A stretch of 64,000 bases of DNA from contig CM020620.1 of the NCBI GenBank assembly GCA_009829735.1, forward strand, positions 20,248,020 through 20,312,019, written 5' to 3'. How positions within the stretch are numbered: the first letter of the stretch is position 1; every line of letters begins with the position of its first letter. The notes beneath the pieces were generated by a model. It was not told the DNA's origin. It ran no database searches and saw only the letters and a list, made by a program, of their open reading frames with translations. Origin of the DNA: Pyropia yezoensis (Eukaryota > Rhodophyta > Bangiophyceae > Bangiales > Bangiaceae). Made by a program: the position numbers and the translations under genes. Shown in pieces: positions 1-12,236 of the stretch.

Positions 1-3000
1 GGTTGGCGTGGGCTGGGGCTTGGCATGCCCTCGTGGAAAGATGGCGACACGCGAACAGCTGGCTCGCTTCCCAAGCCATCCGACCAATCCGTGTGCCTTG
101 AGTGGAAAGGAGTAGCGGGCACAGGGACACGGATCTCGGTCCTGAGAATTTTTCGATGCACTGTCTGTGCATCGGGAGCGCCCCTGTCTGTTGAAAGCCC
201 CCGCTTGGGGAGGTGGGACGTCCAGAAGACCAGAGTCGTGTGAGATGCCCGACCGCCTCCCGTCGTTCCGCCACCCCATGCCAAACAGCCTTGGAAGGAC
301 GGCGAAGGCGTGTCGACATGCGGTATGCAGGCAACCTCTGGGCCCCTTGTCACATTCCTGGTCGATCTGTTATTTTGGACAGCTGGCTGCACGGACATTC
401 TGCTTCACGAAGCGCGGCTCTCTCTCGGCCGGCATTTAAAGAAGTGCCACCACTCGAGGGATGACTTCCAACCGCACCCGGTGAACTGGTAGGTAACCAC
501 GGAGCTCCCCCCAGCGCCGTTGGGCGACGTGCCCAGCACACTCAAAATCAAGGGCCTCTGGCATCGTTGGGCGAGCTTGATTTCTTCAGCCCCATACTCT
601 GATATCGATGTGTCACCTCTGGATGAGTGCCGCCGTGAGAACGCGTTGCCGGCGGTCTGCTTCCCCCACGGCAAGCGTGGCTGCTCACCACTGAGACACT
701 GAACACATTCGCTCCCAGTGTGTGGGTGTGAAGGTGCTTGCACCGGGTGCCCCGGCTCACGCGTCTACCGCCAAGGTCGTCATGCATCATGCGTCTCGCG
801 TGTCGTCTCGTGCCTGAGCGAAAGGAGGCGCCAATGACGACAGACACTACACGAGGTTGGTGTGTTTTCATACTCGATATATTCATTATTCATAATTGAC
901 ACGGTTCATGACACTTTCAGGTTTGACTGATTAGTTCTATGTGCATGTGTCATCTAGGACGGCCTCACAGATGGTTCTGTCGTATCATGACATGCATACA
1001 TACTAAAACAGGGCGCTCAAAGGACGCAGCTTCACCGAGAGCTGTCACAGCGGCATTGCTTTGATAAATGAAATTTACAGCAATCCTTCTTTTAGTGGCG
1101 CCGGCGGCGGCGGTGGTGGCGGTGGTGGTCACAGTGGCATTGCTCGACATGGTCCGGAAGGACTTTCGTTGAAGCCGGTCTCTGACATGCAGATGAAGGA
1201 AGAAATTCTTCTACAGCTCTGATAGTGTTACGAAAGAAGCATATTATGCCGAGTTGGCAATTCAATCGTTTAGATATTATCTAAGCGATTGAATTGCCAA
1301 CTCGGGTGTTGACGGTCACTGCCACTGTCAACTCAAACGAGACCTGCTCCCCCAAGTCATGGTTCTCAGCATCCATGGTTGAAATCTGGTGAGAGTGACA
1401 TTTTGCGTAACTAATTGATTGGATCTCTCGTTTGCGCATTGCGGCCCTGACGGGGTGGGAGAAGGCCCCACCGTGGGGCTGTCCTGAGGCTGCCATCCGC
1501 GCCCCACTCGTCATGAAGACGATGCGATCGGTCCCCTGCTTGCATGCCCACCTGCCTCGCCAACTGCTGATCTCTTCCACATTGCCCGCCGCCCCACGTG
1601 CTGCCCAGTCCCCGCGTGAGAGCGTCGTGCCCGCCCCCAAACAGCCGCTGTTCTCAAACCCCGACCCCACCCCGCCCCCCCTCAACCGCACGCATTCGGG
1701 TGACCGCCTGAGACGGGGGGGAGAGCGTGGGCGCGTGGGGGGTCACCCAGCCCGCCCCTGCCCCTCATCTGGTCGCGGCCGCCCAGAGCCCCCAAGCTGC
1801 TGGCCGGCGGTGGCAACACGGTCTGGCCCAGTCCTTGAGCCGCTGCTGCTGCCCAAGGGCCGCCCCCCAGACAAGTCGTTTGGCGGCCGCCGTCGCTCGC
1901 CGGCCGTGGAACTCGAGAGGTGGCCACAGTGTGGGCGGGGGGGGGGGGGTGGCAGGGACAGGGGGACTCTAGGCCAGCCACCGCCGAGACACGGCCCGAG
2001 TCGGGGGGGTGCCCAGGCAGCGCCCTCTTGTTCGGTCTCGCGGCCGGCGCACCCCCCACCCACCCGCCCCTCCTGGGCTCCCCTCTGCTGCCAGCGTTGG
2101 CCGCCGCGAGTCAGCGCCCACCGCCAGACGCTGTGGCTAGGGCCGAGAAGAGCGGCGGTTGGGGGGTGGGGGGGGGGCGCCCGGCTGGGTGCCTTGCCGC
2201 GTCGGCCCCGAGTCACGCCGCCTCTGGCCAGGCGTGCGCGTGCGCGGGCTGCGGCGGGGCACACGACGGCGCCTGCCGGCGGCGCCTGGCGCCGCCGCCC
2301 CGCGCGCGGCGCCTGTGGGGTCAGTGTCGTTTGGGCGTGCCCCCGCCCGCCGTAGGCGCATGGGGGGGGCGTTGGGGTACGGGGGGGGGGGAGGCGTAAT
2401 CGCGCTGCTGGCGGCTTGCCAAGGGCCACACCTGGGCGGTCTTGGGGGGGGGGAGGCGGGGAAGCGGCGCCAGTTCGGGGGTGTGCCTGAGGGCCGTCAC
2501 GGCCGGGTCCCGCCGCCTGCCACGCGCGCGCTTGCTGCGAGGGGGAGGGGGCGTTGGGCCGCCGCCCGCCCGCCGACGGCCTCCCCACTATATCAAGGCC
2601 TGCGCGCGTGCGCGGGCCCCAATGCAAGCAGCAATCGTGGTCGATCACGAGCAGCAGCCAAGAGCACGCTGCCAGCCACCGTCCACCAGCACGCGCTGGC
2701 GGTCCTTCATCCTCCCTCCCACAGTCTACGACGGCCCCGTCTACGTGTCCCTGCCCCCCCCCCCCAGCCCCCTCGCGCACGTGCAGCCCTTTCGGGCTCG
2801 CCCATCCTCTCTGTGGCTCCCTTCGACGACCTTCGACCTTCTCCGTTTGCGACGGCCTGACGCCGGTGACTCGTGCGCTTGTGCGTACCAAGGAGCTTCT
2901 ACTCTAGTCTCCTCGTCGGTGGTCACCGTCTTCCGCTCTTCCGTCCCCCCCACGCCCGTCTCCCCCCCCCACGCCCCTCCTATCCTCGGCTATCTCATTC

Positions 3001-3046
3001 CTGCGAACCACGAACAGCGACTGCTGACTGCGGTGGCGTCGACACC
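1..3046. other. Intergenic, no supportable gene
   Basis: Open frames here are low-complexity products of GC-rich sequence and shift frame freely. I see no conserved domain on either strand. The AT-richer stretch at about 850-1440 holds the long hairpin listed separately. From about 1640 onward the sequence is C- and G-run rich and leads into the promoter side of the gene starting at 3047; a TATATC string lies near 2590 but I cannot assign it to a start site. Confidence 0.5.
1249..1305. repeat. Near-perfect 27-bp inverted repeat, 3-nt loop
   Basis: Arms at 1249-1275 and 1279-1305 are reverse complements apart from one position that would be a G-U wobble in RNA; the loop is ATT. The hairpin is AT-richer than its surroundings. 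It could be a cruciform, a small-RNA precursor or a palindromic remnant of a mobile element. No flanking gene explains it. Confidence 0.85.
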
Positions 3047-3661
3047 ATGGCTCCCTACCTCTGCGCTAATTGCCGGCGGTCCCACTTTTCCCCCACGGGA
3101 GCTGTGATGGACTCGGCGTCTCGCACGTGCTTTTGTTCCGTCGAGTGTGCGTGGACGCTGCGCTTTCGCCAACAGACCGCAGCGGCGCTCGCCGCGCGGG
3201 CGGCCGCCGCCCAGAGGGTGGCAGCCGCCCAAGAGGCCGCAGCCGCCCCGCAGCCCGCCCCCCGCGGTGACCACCGTCCCCACCACGGGCACGCGACATA
3301 CGGAGCGGCAGCTGGCGGTGGTGGGGACCGGTCGGCCGACCGGGGTGCGGGTGCCAACGACGATTCTTGTGGTGCGGCGTATGCCGACCCGTTCCCGGAT
3401 GCCAGGAGGGAGGACGGGGATGAAGGGAAGGATGATGTCAGGGGGGCCGCACTGCAGCAGACGGCCAACCTCCGTCGTAATGGTGGGCTGGGCAGCCACG
3501 TCCGCTGTGACGACCGGGTGCCCGTTGAGGGAGCGGTCGACTCAGAATCGGACAGCAGCAGTCCCAGCTGGGATGGGGACGACTCGCGCCATCACGCCAT
3601 GTTTGACTGGCAGGCGCTGGACAAGGACAAGCCGTTTGGCACCTTTAGCCGCATGCGGTGA
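3047..3661 (+). CDS. FCS-like zinc-finger protein, 204 aa
   Basis: The start ATG at 3047 follows a C/T-rich leader and gives MAPYLCANCRRSHF. Residues about 6-40 contain a C-x2-C pair followed about 20 residues later by CFCSVEC, which resembles the FCS-like zinc finger (C-x2-C ... FCS-x2-C) known mainly from plant FLZ proteins, where it mediates protein-protein contacts such as with SnRK1. After this come an alanine/glutamine-rich helix (about residues 45-75), a low-complexity linker rich in D, G and R, and an acidic serine-rich segment before the end FGTFSRMR. The single exon is complete and ends with TGA. Assignment rests on the spacing of the cysteines only; another treble-clef finger (for example MYM-type) is possible. 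Confidence 0.6.
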   Translation: MAPYLCANCRRSHFSPTGAVMDSASRTCFCSVECAWTLRFRQQTAAALAARAAAAQRVAAAQEAAAAPQPAPRGDHRPHHGHATYGAAAGGGGDRSADRGAGANDDSCGAAYADPFPDARREDGDEGKDDVRGAALQQTANLRRNGGLGSHVRCDDRVPVEGAVDSESDSSSPSWDGDDSRHHAMFDWQALDKDKPFGTFSRMR

Positions 3662-4662
3662 GCTGACGGTTGCCTTATGTTTTTGCATTGTTTTGTTGCG
3701 TGTAAGTCTTTTAGTGTGCGTTGTGTCTTTGTCTTGTTCTCTTTCTCGCTTCTCGCTGTTTGGTTGTTCTGTGCATATTTCTTTCTTCCTGCTGAAAAAG
3801 GTCTTTCCGTTTCCTGTTCATCTGGCGGGCCCGTAAGCCCTCCTCAGCGACTTGGCAACGTCGCGAGCATGTAACAGGCGTTCCCACCACCGGTGCACCG
3901 GTGCATGCAACTGTGCTCTGTTATCTCCGCACACACATCACCATTGAGGATACTCATGCTACCACGACTGACCGATCGACCGCCAGAGTTGTAAACATCA
4001 TTGCGCGGTGCGCCTCTTCTCGCAGAGTGTGTGCTTGCTACAAGATGGGTGCTTCGTTTGTGTGAGCTCCTCCTCATGCCAGCACTCCTTTCTTAGTCCT
4101 CTCTTTGGACTCGCCCACCGCAGCAACGTTGCCCGTGCTTGTTCTCCTTGCCGCTATTCTAGGCGTAGGGTCGCACCAGACCCCGCCGACGATGGCACCG
4201 CGCCCGCGCATGCCACGAGCGAGCGCGGAACGGAGGGCCGCCCCTGCAGCAAGCCCACCTGCGTCTGCGGCACAGCGGCTTTCACACCCCCTGCCGCGCC
4301 CCACGCGGGGAGGTGGTCGCGCGCGACGCCCAACGCTCCTTCCCCCCCTCCGCCCCCCTCTCCCCCTCCCGCGTCAACAAGCCGACCAGGTCACCTTCCC
4401 CCCCTCCCCCCCTCTCCCCCCCCCCCCCTCCCCCCCCCCCTGCCAGCCACGACGGCGACACGCTCGCGCGCGCGCCTTCCGCCACTGGCGGCACGTGCAG
4501 AGAGTCGGCCGGCCGGGGGTGGGGAGTTCGAGGGGAGGGTTTGGAAAATAAGAACCACTGCAGTGGGCCAGCTGGCGGCCGCTGTCACCACGCCCCTCCC
4601 CCCCCCGCCGCCGCCTCGGCCCGAGCGCCGCCTCACCGGCCGGCGTCGGCCGCGGCCATTGC

Positions 4663-4666
<4 letters not shown>

Positions 4667-4713
<47 letters not shown>
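4667..4713. repeat. (CCG)n microsatellite
   Basis: About fifteen uninterrupted CCG units in non-coding GC-rich DNA. Confidence 0.9.
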
Positions 4714-5565
4714 AGATGCTTCGCACGCAGACCGCCGGTGGGGGGCGGCGCACTGCTCGAGAGCAACGAGGAGGGGGGGCTCGGAGGGGAGCGGTGAAGG
4801 GGGGCGGCGGAGGGGAGTGGTGGAGGGGGGTGGCGGAGGGGAGCGTTGGGGGGGGGCGACCTACGTGAGCGTTGGGGGGGGGGGTGCGGCCGACGGGAGC
4901 GGTGGAGGGGGGGGGGGCGACGGCCCCGACCCCCGCCCCGACTCGCCCCGACACCCGACACGCCCACGGCACCCGCCCCCAGGCGCAGACGTGGGACCCT
5001 GTCATACCGCCGGTGGTGGGGGGCTGCCTCCTCCCTGTATGGACGGTGGGGGGGGGGGGGCAACGGGGAGAGCCGCGTCGCCGGGCGAGACACTCCTCGC
5101 CGCGCGAGCACGCGAGTGGATGGTGGTGGCCCTCCCGCAGAGAGCAACAGGGGGCCGGCCCCACGGCTGGCACCGCGTGCAGGCGTGGGAGGAGGTGGCA
5201 GCAGGTTTGGAAAAGAGCGGAGAGGGAGGGGACGGTGGGAGGGGGGAGCGCGGAGGGGACGACTGCATGCGGCATGAAGGCCCTATGTATCTTGACGGGA
5301 GTCGGAAAAGTGCACATGTCTGCCGAGACACAAGGTTAACTCCGTGTTTTCGTGTCCGTGCACAGGGGCCGTCTTGACGGCCAGGCGCAAAGCACACGCA
5401 CGTGTTCGTGCCTGGAGGGCGCAGGGGAAATTTCACCGCCCATTGTAGGCTACATTCAGTGCACGCCGTCCGTTGGCTGGATCTATCTGGTGACATCTTC
5501 GCTGGAAGCTGTGAGCCACTCATTTGCTCTCTTGAGCGGAGATCGGGTGCTCAAGGCGTGCTTCA

Positions 5566-5602
5566 GAGTGGTCGGAAAAACACGGTGTTTCTCCGACCAC
5601 TC
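5566..5602. repeat. 18-bp inverted repeat with 1-nt loop
   Basis: Arms 5566-5583 and 5585-5602 are reverse complements with one mismatch and only one base between them, so the site is practically a continuous palindrome. Outer arm GAGTGGTCGG pairs with CCGACCACTC. No gene is adjacent. Confidence 0.85.
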
Positions 5603-6408
5603 GCCGGGCGTTTCGGGCGTGTCTGGACATCTATTTTAATTCTTGTGTTACAGAGTAATTTTGCTGTGCCCCACAATATGCTTCCGAGGTGTGCTCGCGG
5701 CACGCCTGTGGGTCCGGCCAATGGGAGGGCTCCCTGGTTGTGCTTTGTGTCTGAGACACTTCTGGACGCTGCCGTCAAGATAGCACGTGCTGGCGGAATG
5801 TTGACCAATACGTCACCTGCCGTCGTCGACCTTGTCGCTGTGAAGGTCAAAAAACACCATAAAAACGCTCTCGCTGTGAGCATCACAACGCATTTTTTTC
5901 TCTCGGAGTTGTTGCTCTGGCCGAGACGCATGCACGAGAAGGTGCTGAATGTGAAAGCGGCAATGTCGACCAGTTGTACGCCAATGACATGGGAGTATTC
6001 CGGCGTAGCACCAATCATACGCGGAGGAGAAAGCATTGGAAATACCCTTCTCATCGTTGGGTGACTGGGGGACCTTCTCAGCCCCTGAAAAAGGATAATT
6101 CTGGGCATAAAACTGACACGGAAGGCAAGAAGCACACGCTTGCTGGCCACAGTTTTTTGTACACGAGGTGAAGACTCTGTTCTTCGCCGTCTGTGAGAAG
6201 CTGATGGTTGTAGCATAGATAGTGCGTGTGTTGCACTACGTGGAAGAAAGCAAGGATAACGCTGTGTCCAAGGCAATCTGCCTCCACGGGGTCACCGTGC
6301 GCAATCCGGGCCCGGTCAACATTGAAAGCATTGGTTAACATTCTACCACCACGTGCTAGGGCCTCACGGCCGCCATCCGCGCCGTAGGAGTCTGGGGCCG
6401 GTCACAGC

Positions 6409-6508
6409 ACCTCTCGACACTTCTCGGCACTTCTCGGCACTTCTCGGCACTTCTCGACACTTCTCGACACCTCGGCACCTCTCGGCACCTCTCGGCATCT
6501 CTCGGCCA
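6409..6508. repeat. 10-bp minisatellite, about ten units
   Basis: Tandem copies of a unit close to ACTTCTCGGC, with A/G variants (CTCGAC) in the middle and a shortened ACCTCTCGGC form at the right end. The block is non-coding. Confidence 0.9.
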
Positions 6509-7188
6509 GGAAGCGCCTGCATCCAAGAGGACTCATTGAGAAGAAATTCCCACAACTTTGGTCGTTGTCGTCCACAATTTTTCACTGCCAGTACACACGC
6601 GCGCCGAGGCGGTGTGCTTGGTGTTGATGGCGCCACGCAGCACGGCTGTGCCGCCGCGCCAGTGCCAGTCGCCCACCCGCGCCAAGGTGGCGTAGGGTGG
6701 GGCAACGCGTCGCCACGCTCCTCTGTGGCACACCCTGCCGCCTATCAGACCCCCCCCCCCCCCCCGCCCCCCCTCTCCCACCCCCCTCCCTCCCCCCTCT
6801 CTCTCCATCCACGCGCCGTCCATCGGCTGCTGGGCGCCCCGGCGTGGCCACACCCCCTCCCCCCCTCTGGCGGTGGCGGCGGCGGCGGCGGCGGCGGTTG
6901 GTGCTCTCTTCTTTTTTCTGGCTGACTGGCCCCTCACGCCGCCGCCCGTCGCGCCCCGCGCCGCCCCGGTGGGCGGGCGGGCGGGGACGCGCCCGCGAGG
7001 AGGGGGGGAGGGCTCGTTCAACCCACGCTGGCTGGCTGCCGCCGCGTGGGTGCCGCCATACCGCCACTGCCGGTCGCCACGCCGCGTCCACACCCGTACC
7101 GCGGCTGCGGGGCGCCTCGGCGGGAAGCGCGTCGCGGCGTGCCCTGTCGTCTTGTCTCACCCCCCTGTGGGAAGCGTGCACTGTCCGC

Positions 7189-7219
<31 letters not shown>

Positions 7220-7364
7220 GCGCTCTCCTTCCCCGCCTACTCCCACTTCCTCGCCGTTCGCCCATCTCTTTCGTCCCCTCCCCCTTTCCCCCCCCCGCCC
7301 CCCCCCCCCCCTCCCCGGTTCCCTGTTCCCTGCTGCCGCCCCCGCTGTGGGCTTCCGCCCGGCC

Positions 7365-8461
7365 ATGTCGTCCATCCAACAGCGCATCCGGGCGCTGCAA
7401 GACGAGGCCGCCGCCGCCGCCGACGGCGCCCCCCCCCCGGGCGCCGTTTCGGCCGCCGCCCGCCGCTTTGGCGCCCCCGACGCGGCCGCCCCCGACGCGG
7501 CCGCCGCGACCGCGGCGGCCGCCGGCGCGCGCGTCAACGCGACGGTAGCGGCCGCGCGGGCCCGCCTCGACGCTGCCGACCGCGCCGGGCCGGGCGCGAC
7601 CGCGGCGGTCGCGGCCGCCCGGGCACGCCTTGACGGCGACGCGGCCGCGGCCGCGGCCGCAGACGCGGATGCCGTAGCGCCCCTGTCGGGGACGGCGGCG
7701 GCTGCGGCACAGGCGACAGAGGCGGTGCCGGCGTCGGCGCCGGCCGCGCCGCCCCCGCCTTCGGTCCGGTCTCGGACGGTGGCGCTGGATGTGGGCGAGC
7801 AGTCGGCCGCGGCGGGCGCCGGCGGGGGCGTCCGTGACGCCCACCGGCGGTTTGAAGCGACCGCCGCCGCCGCCGCCGCCGCTGCCGGCACGGGCGGGGC
7901 GGGCAACGTCGTGTCGCGCGCGGCGGGCCTGGACGCGCCCGCCGGCGCGGCGGAGGCCCTGCCGGGGGCGGCCCGCTGGTGCTTGGGCGGCGCGTTGAGA
8001 CCTGGGGGTGTGGACGCGCCCGCCGCCGCGCCCGCTGCGGGCGCCACCCCCGAGGCGGGGGCCACCGCGCGGCCGGGGGCGGCGGCGACAGACGGGGGCA
8101 CGGCCGCCGCCGTCTCGGGCCTGCGGGCTCGCTGGAGCGAGTCGCCGACCGTCGCAGCGTCAACGGCACCAGCGGCGGCGGGCGCCCCCGCCGCGCCGCC
8201 CGTCACCAATGGGGGCACGGCCGCCGTATCGGGCCTGCGGGCGCGGTGGGGGGAGCCGTCCTCTGCGGCGGCCGCCGCGCCCCCTGCACCAGTGGGCGCG
8301 GCGGGGGGCGTCACCAGTGGCGCCCTTCCCGGCGCTGGCGCGTGGGCCGTATCGGGCCTGCGCGCACGGTGGGGAGAGGGCCCCACTTTGGGTGATGCCG
8401 CCCCTCCCGCGCCGCCGCCACCGCCTGCCGGCGGTACGAGCCGGCCTCAGACGGCGCCTCA

Positions 8462-8497
<36 letters not shown>

Positions 8498-10166
8498 TTC
8501 TGTCGAGGACAACACGGTGGTAGCGGCAGACGTGGCCGACGCGGCGGCGGGGTCGTCCGCTCCTGGTCGGAATTTGGGGGCGTGGCGGCGGGATGCGCCG
8601 CCGCCCGAGGACAGTGCCACGGCGGCAGGGACGACGACGACGGCGTCTTCAGTGACGACGGCGGCGGCGGCCGTCCCGTCGACCGCTGGCGTGCGGGAGG
8701 CGCAGCGGCGGCTGGCAGTCGCGGCCGAGGCGGCAGCAGCGGGCGGCGGCGGCGGGCCCGCTGCGCCCCCCCCCCTTTCTGTCTCTGCTCGCGCGGCGTG
8801 GCTGGCCGGCGGTGACCCCTCCCCCACCGACGCGGCGGCCGCCGACGCAGACACAGCCGTGTCGTCGGGGGTGGGCGTCAAAGAGGTGCAGCGGCGGTTG
8901 GCGGCCGCTGCCGAGGCGGCGGCAGCGGGTGGTGGCGGGCCCGCCGCCCCCCCCCCCCCCTCCGTCTCTGCTCGTGCGGCGTGGCTGGCCGGCGGTGACC
9001 CCTCCCCCGCCGACGCGGCGGCCGCCGACGCAGACGCAGCCGCGTCGTCGGGGGTGGGCGTCAAAGAGGCGCAGCGACGGTTGGCGGCCGCCGCCGAGGC
9101 GGCGGCAGCGGGTGGTGGCGGGCCAGCTGCGCCCCCCCCCCCCTCTGTCTCTGCTCGCGCGGCGTGGCTGGCCGGCGGTGACCCCTCCCTTGCCGACGCG
9201 GCGGCCGCTGACGCCGACACGGCCACGTCTTCTGGGCTGGGCGTCAAGGAGGCGCAGCGGCGGCTGGCCGCGGCCTCCGCGGCGGGCCCCCCCGCCGCCC
9301 CCACCGCCACCCCCGACGGCATCCTGGCGCGCATCGAGCGGCTGCGGACGGCGGGGGAGCGGGCGGCGGCGGAAAAGGCCGAGGCGGCGGGCCGCGCAAC
9401 GCTCGCAACGACCGTCAAGCGGTTTGAGGCGGGCACCCCCGCCGACGACGCGGCGGCGGTCGTGGCCGAGGTGGAAGCCGCGGGCCTGTCTGACGTGGAC
9501 CGGGACGCGCTGCTGGGCCGCCTCGCGCGGGGCGACGAGGCGGGCGTGGCCGACGTGCGCGCCGCCCTGCTGCGGCGGCAGGTGGTGGGCGCGTCGGCGG
9601 GGTCGGGGCTGGGCGCCAAGGCGCCGGCGGGGGGGGTGTGGGAGCTGCTCGGGCGTGCCAAGGCGCGCCACGCGGGGGTGGAGGAGGCGGGCAAGCGGCG
9701 GCTCGGCTGGGAGGGCGCCACCCGCAAGGGGGTGGCGGTGCTGGAGCGGGAGATGCTCGCCACCATGGCCGCCTGGGCGGCAGCGTCGCCGGCGGGCGGC
9801 GACGGCCCGCCGGTGGCTGGCGGGGCAGGCCCCAGTGGCAGCGGCGGTGGGGGGGGGGGGGGGGGCGGCACCTCCTCGGCCGGCGACATTGACGGCGACG
9901 GCGGGCGGCCGCCGTTTGACGCTGCCGCTTTTTTCGCCACTGCCCTCCAGTCCCCGACGGCGGTCGCGGCGACGGCGGCGGCGGCCGAGCGGGACGCCGC
10001 GTCGGGGGTCGTGGTGGACGCGGACACGCGGCTGGGGCGGGTTGCAGAGCTGACCGCCGCCAACCGGGAGGTGCTTGTCAGGATGCGCGGCACGGTGGCG
10101 TTGCTGGCGCGCGCCGAGGCGTCGCGGGCGGCGGTGGAGGAGCGGTTGCAACAGCTGGGCTTGTAG
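7365..10166 (+). CDS. Alanine-rich repeat protein, 933 aa, function unknown
   Basis: The start ATG at 7365 (MSSIQQRIRALQDE) follows two long C-runs (near 7196-7219 and 7290-7315). No known domain is recognised. Three copies of a VSGLRARW-type motif occur around residues 245-345. Then come four copies of a 61-62-residue unit that begins with V(K/R)E(A/V)QRRLA and contains SVSARAAWLAGGDPS, separated by alanine, glycine and proline linkers. The last 290 residues are more complex and helical, and the C-terminus (about 895-933, ELTAANREVLVRMRG to the end) looks like a short coiled coil. The repeats suggest a scaffold or linear-motif protein. It is convergent with the histidine-rich gene to the right, leaving about 360 bp between stops. 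No intron is needed to keep the frame. Confidence 0.6.
8691..9290 (+). repeat. 183-bp in-frame coding repeat
   Basis: Unit starts at 8691, 8877, 9060 and 9243 (spacing 186, 183 and 183 bp), each coding V-x-E-x-QRRLA. The second to fourth copies are nearly identical, so expansion is recent. Confidence 0.9.
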
Positions 10167-10524
10167 GCACGGGTCGGGGGGGGCGCGGAGGCAAAACAGG
10201 GCAGGCCTGGGGGGTGGGCGTGGGCTGGACCGTTTCGTTGCGAGGGGCTGAGGGGTTCGGGGCGTGGCGGGTGGCGGCGGGGAATGAAGATGTTCACTGG
10301 CGTGTTGGGTTGGGAGTGGGGGAGACAGACGGGACCGCCACCCCCACCGCCACACACACGCCGGCCGGTGGGGGGGACAGCTGTGCACGGCGGTATGTCT
10401 ATTGGGAGGGCCAGCCGCCGCAGCTCCACAAGAATAACGGCAAGAGAAGAGAGAAGAAATCGGCGCCACCCGGGCAGGCGCCCTCACCAGGGCTCCCCTC
10501 CCCGCCCCGCGCCCGCGCGCCCAC
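10167..10524. other. Short convergent intergenic spacer
   Basis: It lies between the stop codons of two convergent genes. It must hold both 3' ends, but I see no clear polyadenylation signal. Confidence 0.5.
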
Positions 10525-12204
10525 TCACTCGTCCTCGTCAATATCACTCCACGACCGGTCCCAGCCGCTGGCCGACTGGCAAAGCCCCGCCTCGGCCGCC
10601 ACCGCCGCTGCCGCCGGCGGCGGCGGCGCGCACCCCCACCGCCGCGGCTCGCCGCCGCCGCCGCCGCCGACAGCGGCCACGCCGCCCACTCGCAGGCCCG
10701 CCGGCGGCAGCGGCGGCGCCTTGCGTAACGGCAACGCTGTCGTTGTAGTCGTCGCCGCTGCCGCCGCAGCTGCAGCCGCGGCGGGCGCCCCCGGCGCCGT
10801 CCGCCTCCCCTCAAAGCGCCCAGCAACACCCCCCCCCCACCGCCGCCGTGTTGACAGCCGCGGCGCCCCGGTGGGCGCTCCCGCGGCGAGCGCGGCCGCC
10901 AGCGTCGGCGGCCGCCCCGCACGGCGCCATGCGGCGGCCGCCGCCGACGCGGCGGCGGCGAGCGCCACATGCACCGCCACCGCGTACGCAACGACGGTGA
11001 GTGCAAAGAGGGGGGACCACCCGCGGGCGGGGGCCGCGGGAGGGGGGGGGGGCGCCACCGCGGACGACGCCGACAAGGACGGCGCCGCGGCGGGAGAGGT
11101 GGGGACCACACCCGGCGCGGCGGCATCAACAGACGGGCCGCTACCGCTGACGCCATTATCGCCGTCATGGTGGCCGCTGCCCGTCTGCGCCAGCCCACCG
11201 GGGTGGTGGCCCGGCGCGCCGTTGTCCCCCGCGGCCTGCCCGCCCGCGGCGGGGTGGCCTCCGCGGCTGCCGCCGTGGGCGTGGTGGCCACCATGTCCGC
11301 CGTGGCCATGTCGAGCGATGCCGTGCGCGTCGCCGGCGTGCGACACGTGGTGCACATGGTGGTTGGCGTGCCCGTGACGTTTCCCATCATGTGCGTGCCC
11401 GTGGTGAGCGCGGTGCCCGCGATGGGCGTGCCCGTGGTGGGCGGCGCCGCGGTGGTGGACGTGCTTGTGGTGGGCGTGCCCGTGGTGGTGCGCGTGTCCG
11501 TGGGGGTGGTTACGGTGACCCCTGCCACCGCCGTGGTGCCCGAGTCGATGCACTGCGCCGTGCGGGGGCCCTGCAGCGACGGTAGCCTCCTCAATGGCAG
11601 CCAACTCACCTGCGGGGAGCCTACCACCAACGGTGGCCGCCTCTCCAGGCGACCCGTCAGCCGGTGGGCTGCCGCCGGCAAGGCGGCTCGCCAGCGGCAC
11701 CGCCGGCAGAGGCGGTGGCGGCCCGGCGAGGCCGCTGCCATCGTCATCCGCCGGCACGGCCGACGCGGCGCCCGCCCGCCGCAGCCCGCCGCCGACGTGG
11801 CGGCGGGCGCCGCGACGCGGGTAGCCTTCCCCACCCGCCCCGACAGCCGAAGAGAGCGCCCGGCCGTGGCGGGAAAGCCCCTCGGCGGCCGCGGCCGCCG
11901 CCGCGGGGGGCGCCCCCCCGGCGGGAGGTGGTTCCGCTGCGTGGGCGCCGCCGGCCGCTGCCGCCACTGGCAGGGGCTCCGTCGCCACCACCACCACTTG
12001 GACCACCGGCGGTGAAGCGGCGGCGGCGGCGGCGACGACGGCAGCGGCAGCCTGAGTGGCGACGGTCGACGGCGGCACCCCTACATCCTGTCCCGCCGCG
12101 CCTACGCCCACCCGCGTCGCGGTGGCAGCCGCTGCGGCAGTGTCAACCGCCGACAATGGGGTGACGGCGGCCGCTTGGCCCTCCCCCGGGCTGTCGTCGA
12201 CGCT

Positions 12205-12236
<32 letters not shown>

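Larger units (their letters stand above)
3662..7364. other. Intergenic, simple repeats and hairpin, no supportable gene
   Basis: This stretch has GC-rich low-complexity DNA (about 4100-5300), a more balanced segment at about 5390-6350 without recognisable coding content, a 10-bp minisatellite, and C-runs leading into the next start codon. A 237-codon minus-strand frame at 5563-6276 has no domain I recognise and spans the hairpin at 5566, so I did not call it. Confidence 0.45.

Noticed and set aside
1432-2900. Long frames on both strands (up to 382 codons)
   Set aside because: Pro/Arg/Gly/Ala filler in all frames of C/G-run DNA, with no preferred frame or conserved motif.
5563-6276. 237-codon minus-strand frame as a gene
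   Set aside because: No domain, no typical start context, and its end crosses the palindrome at 5566.
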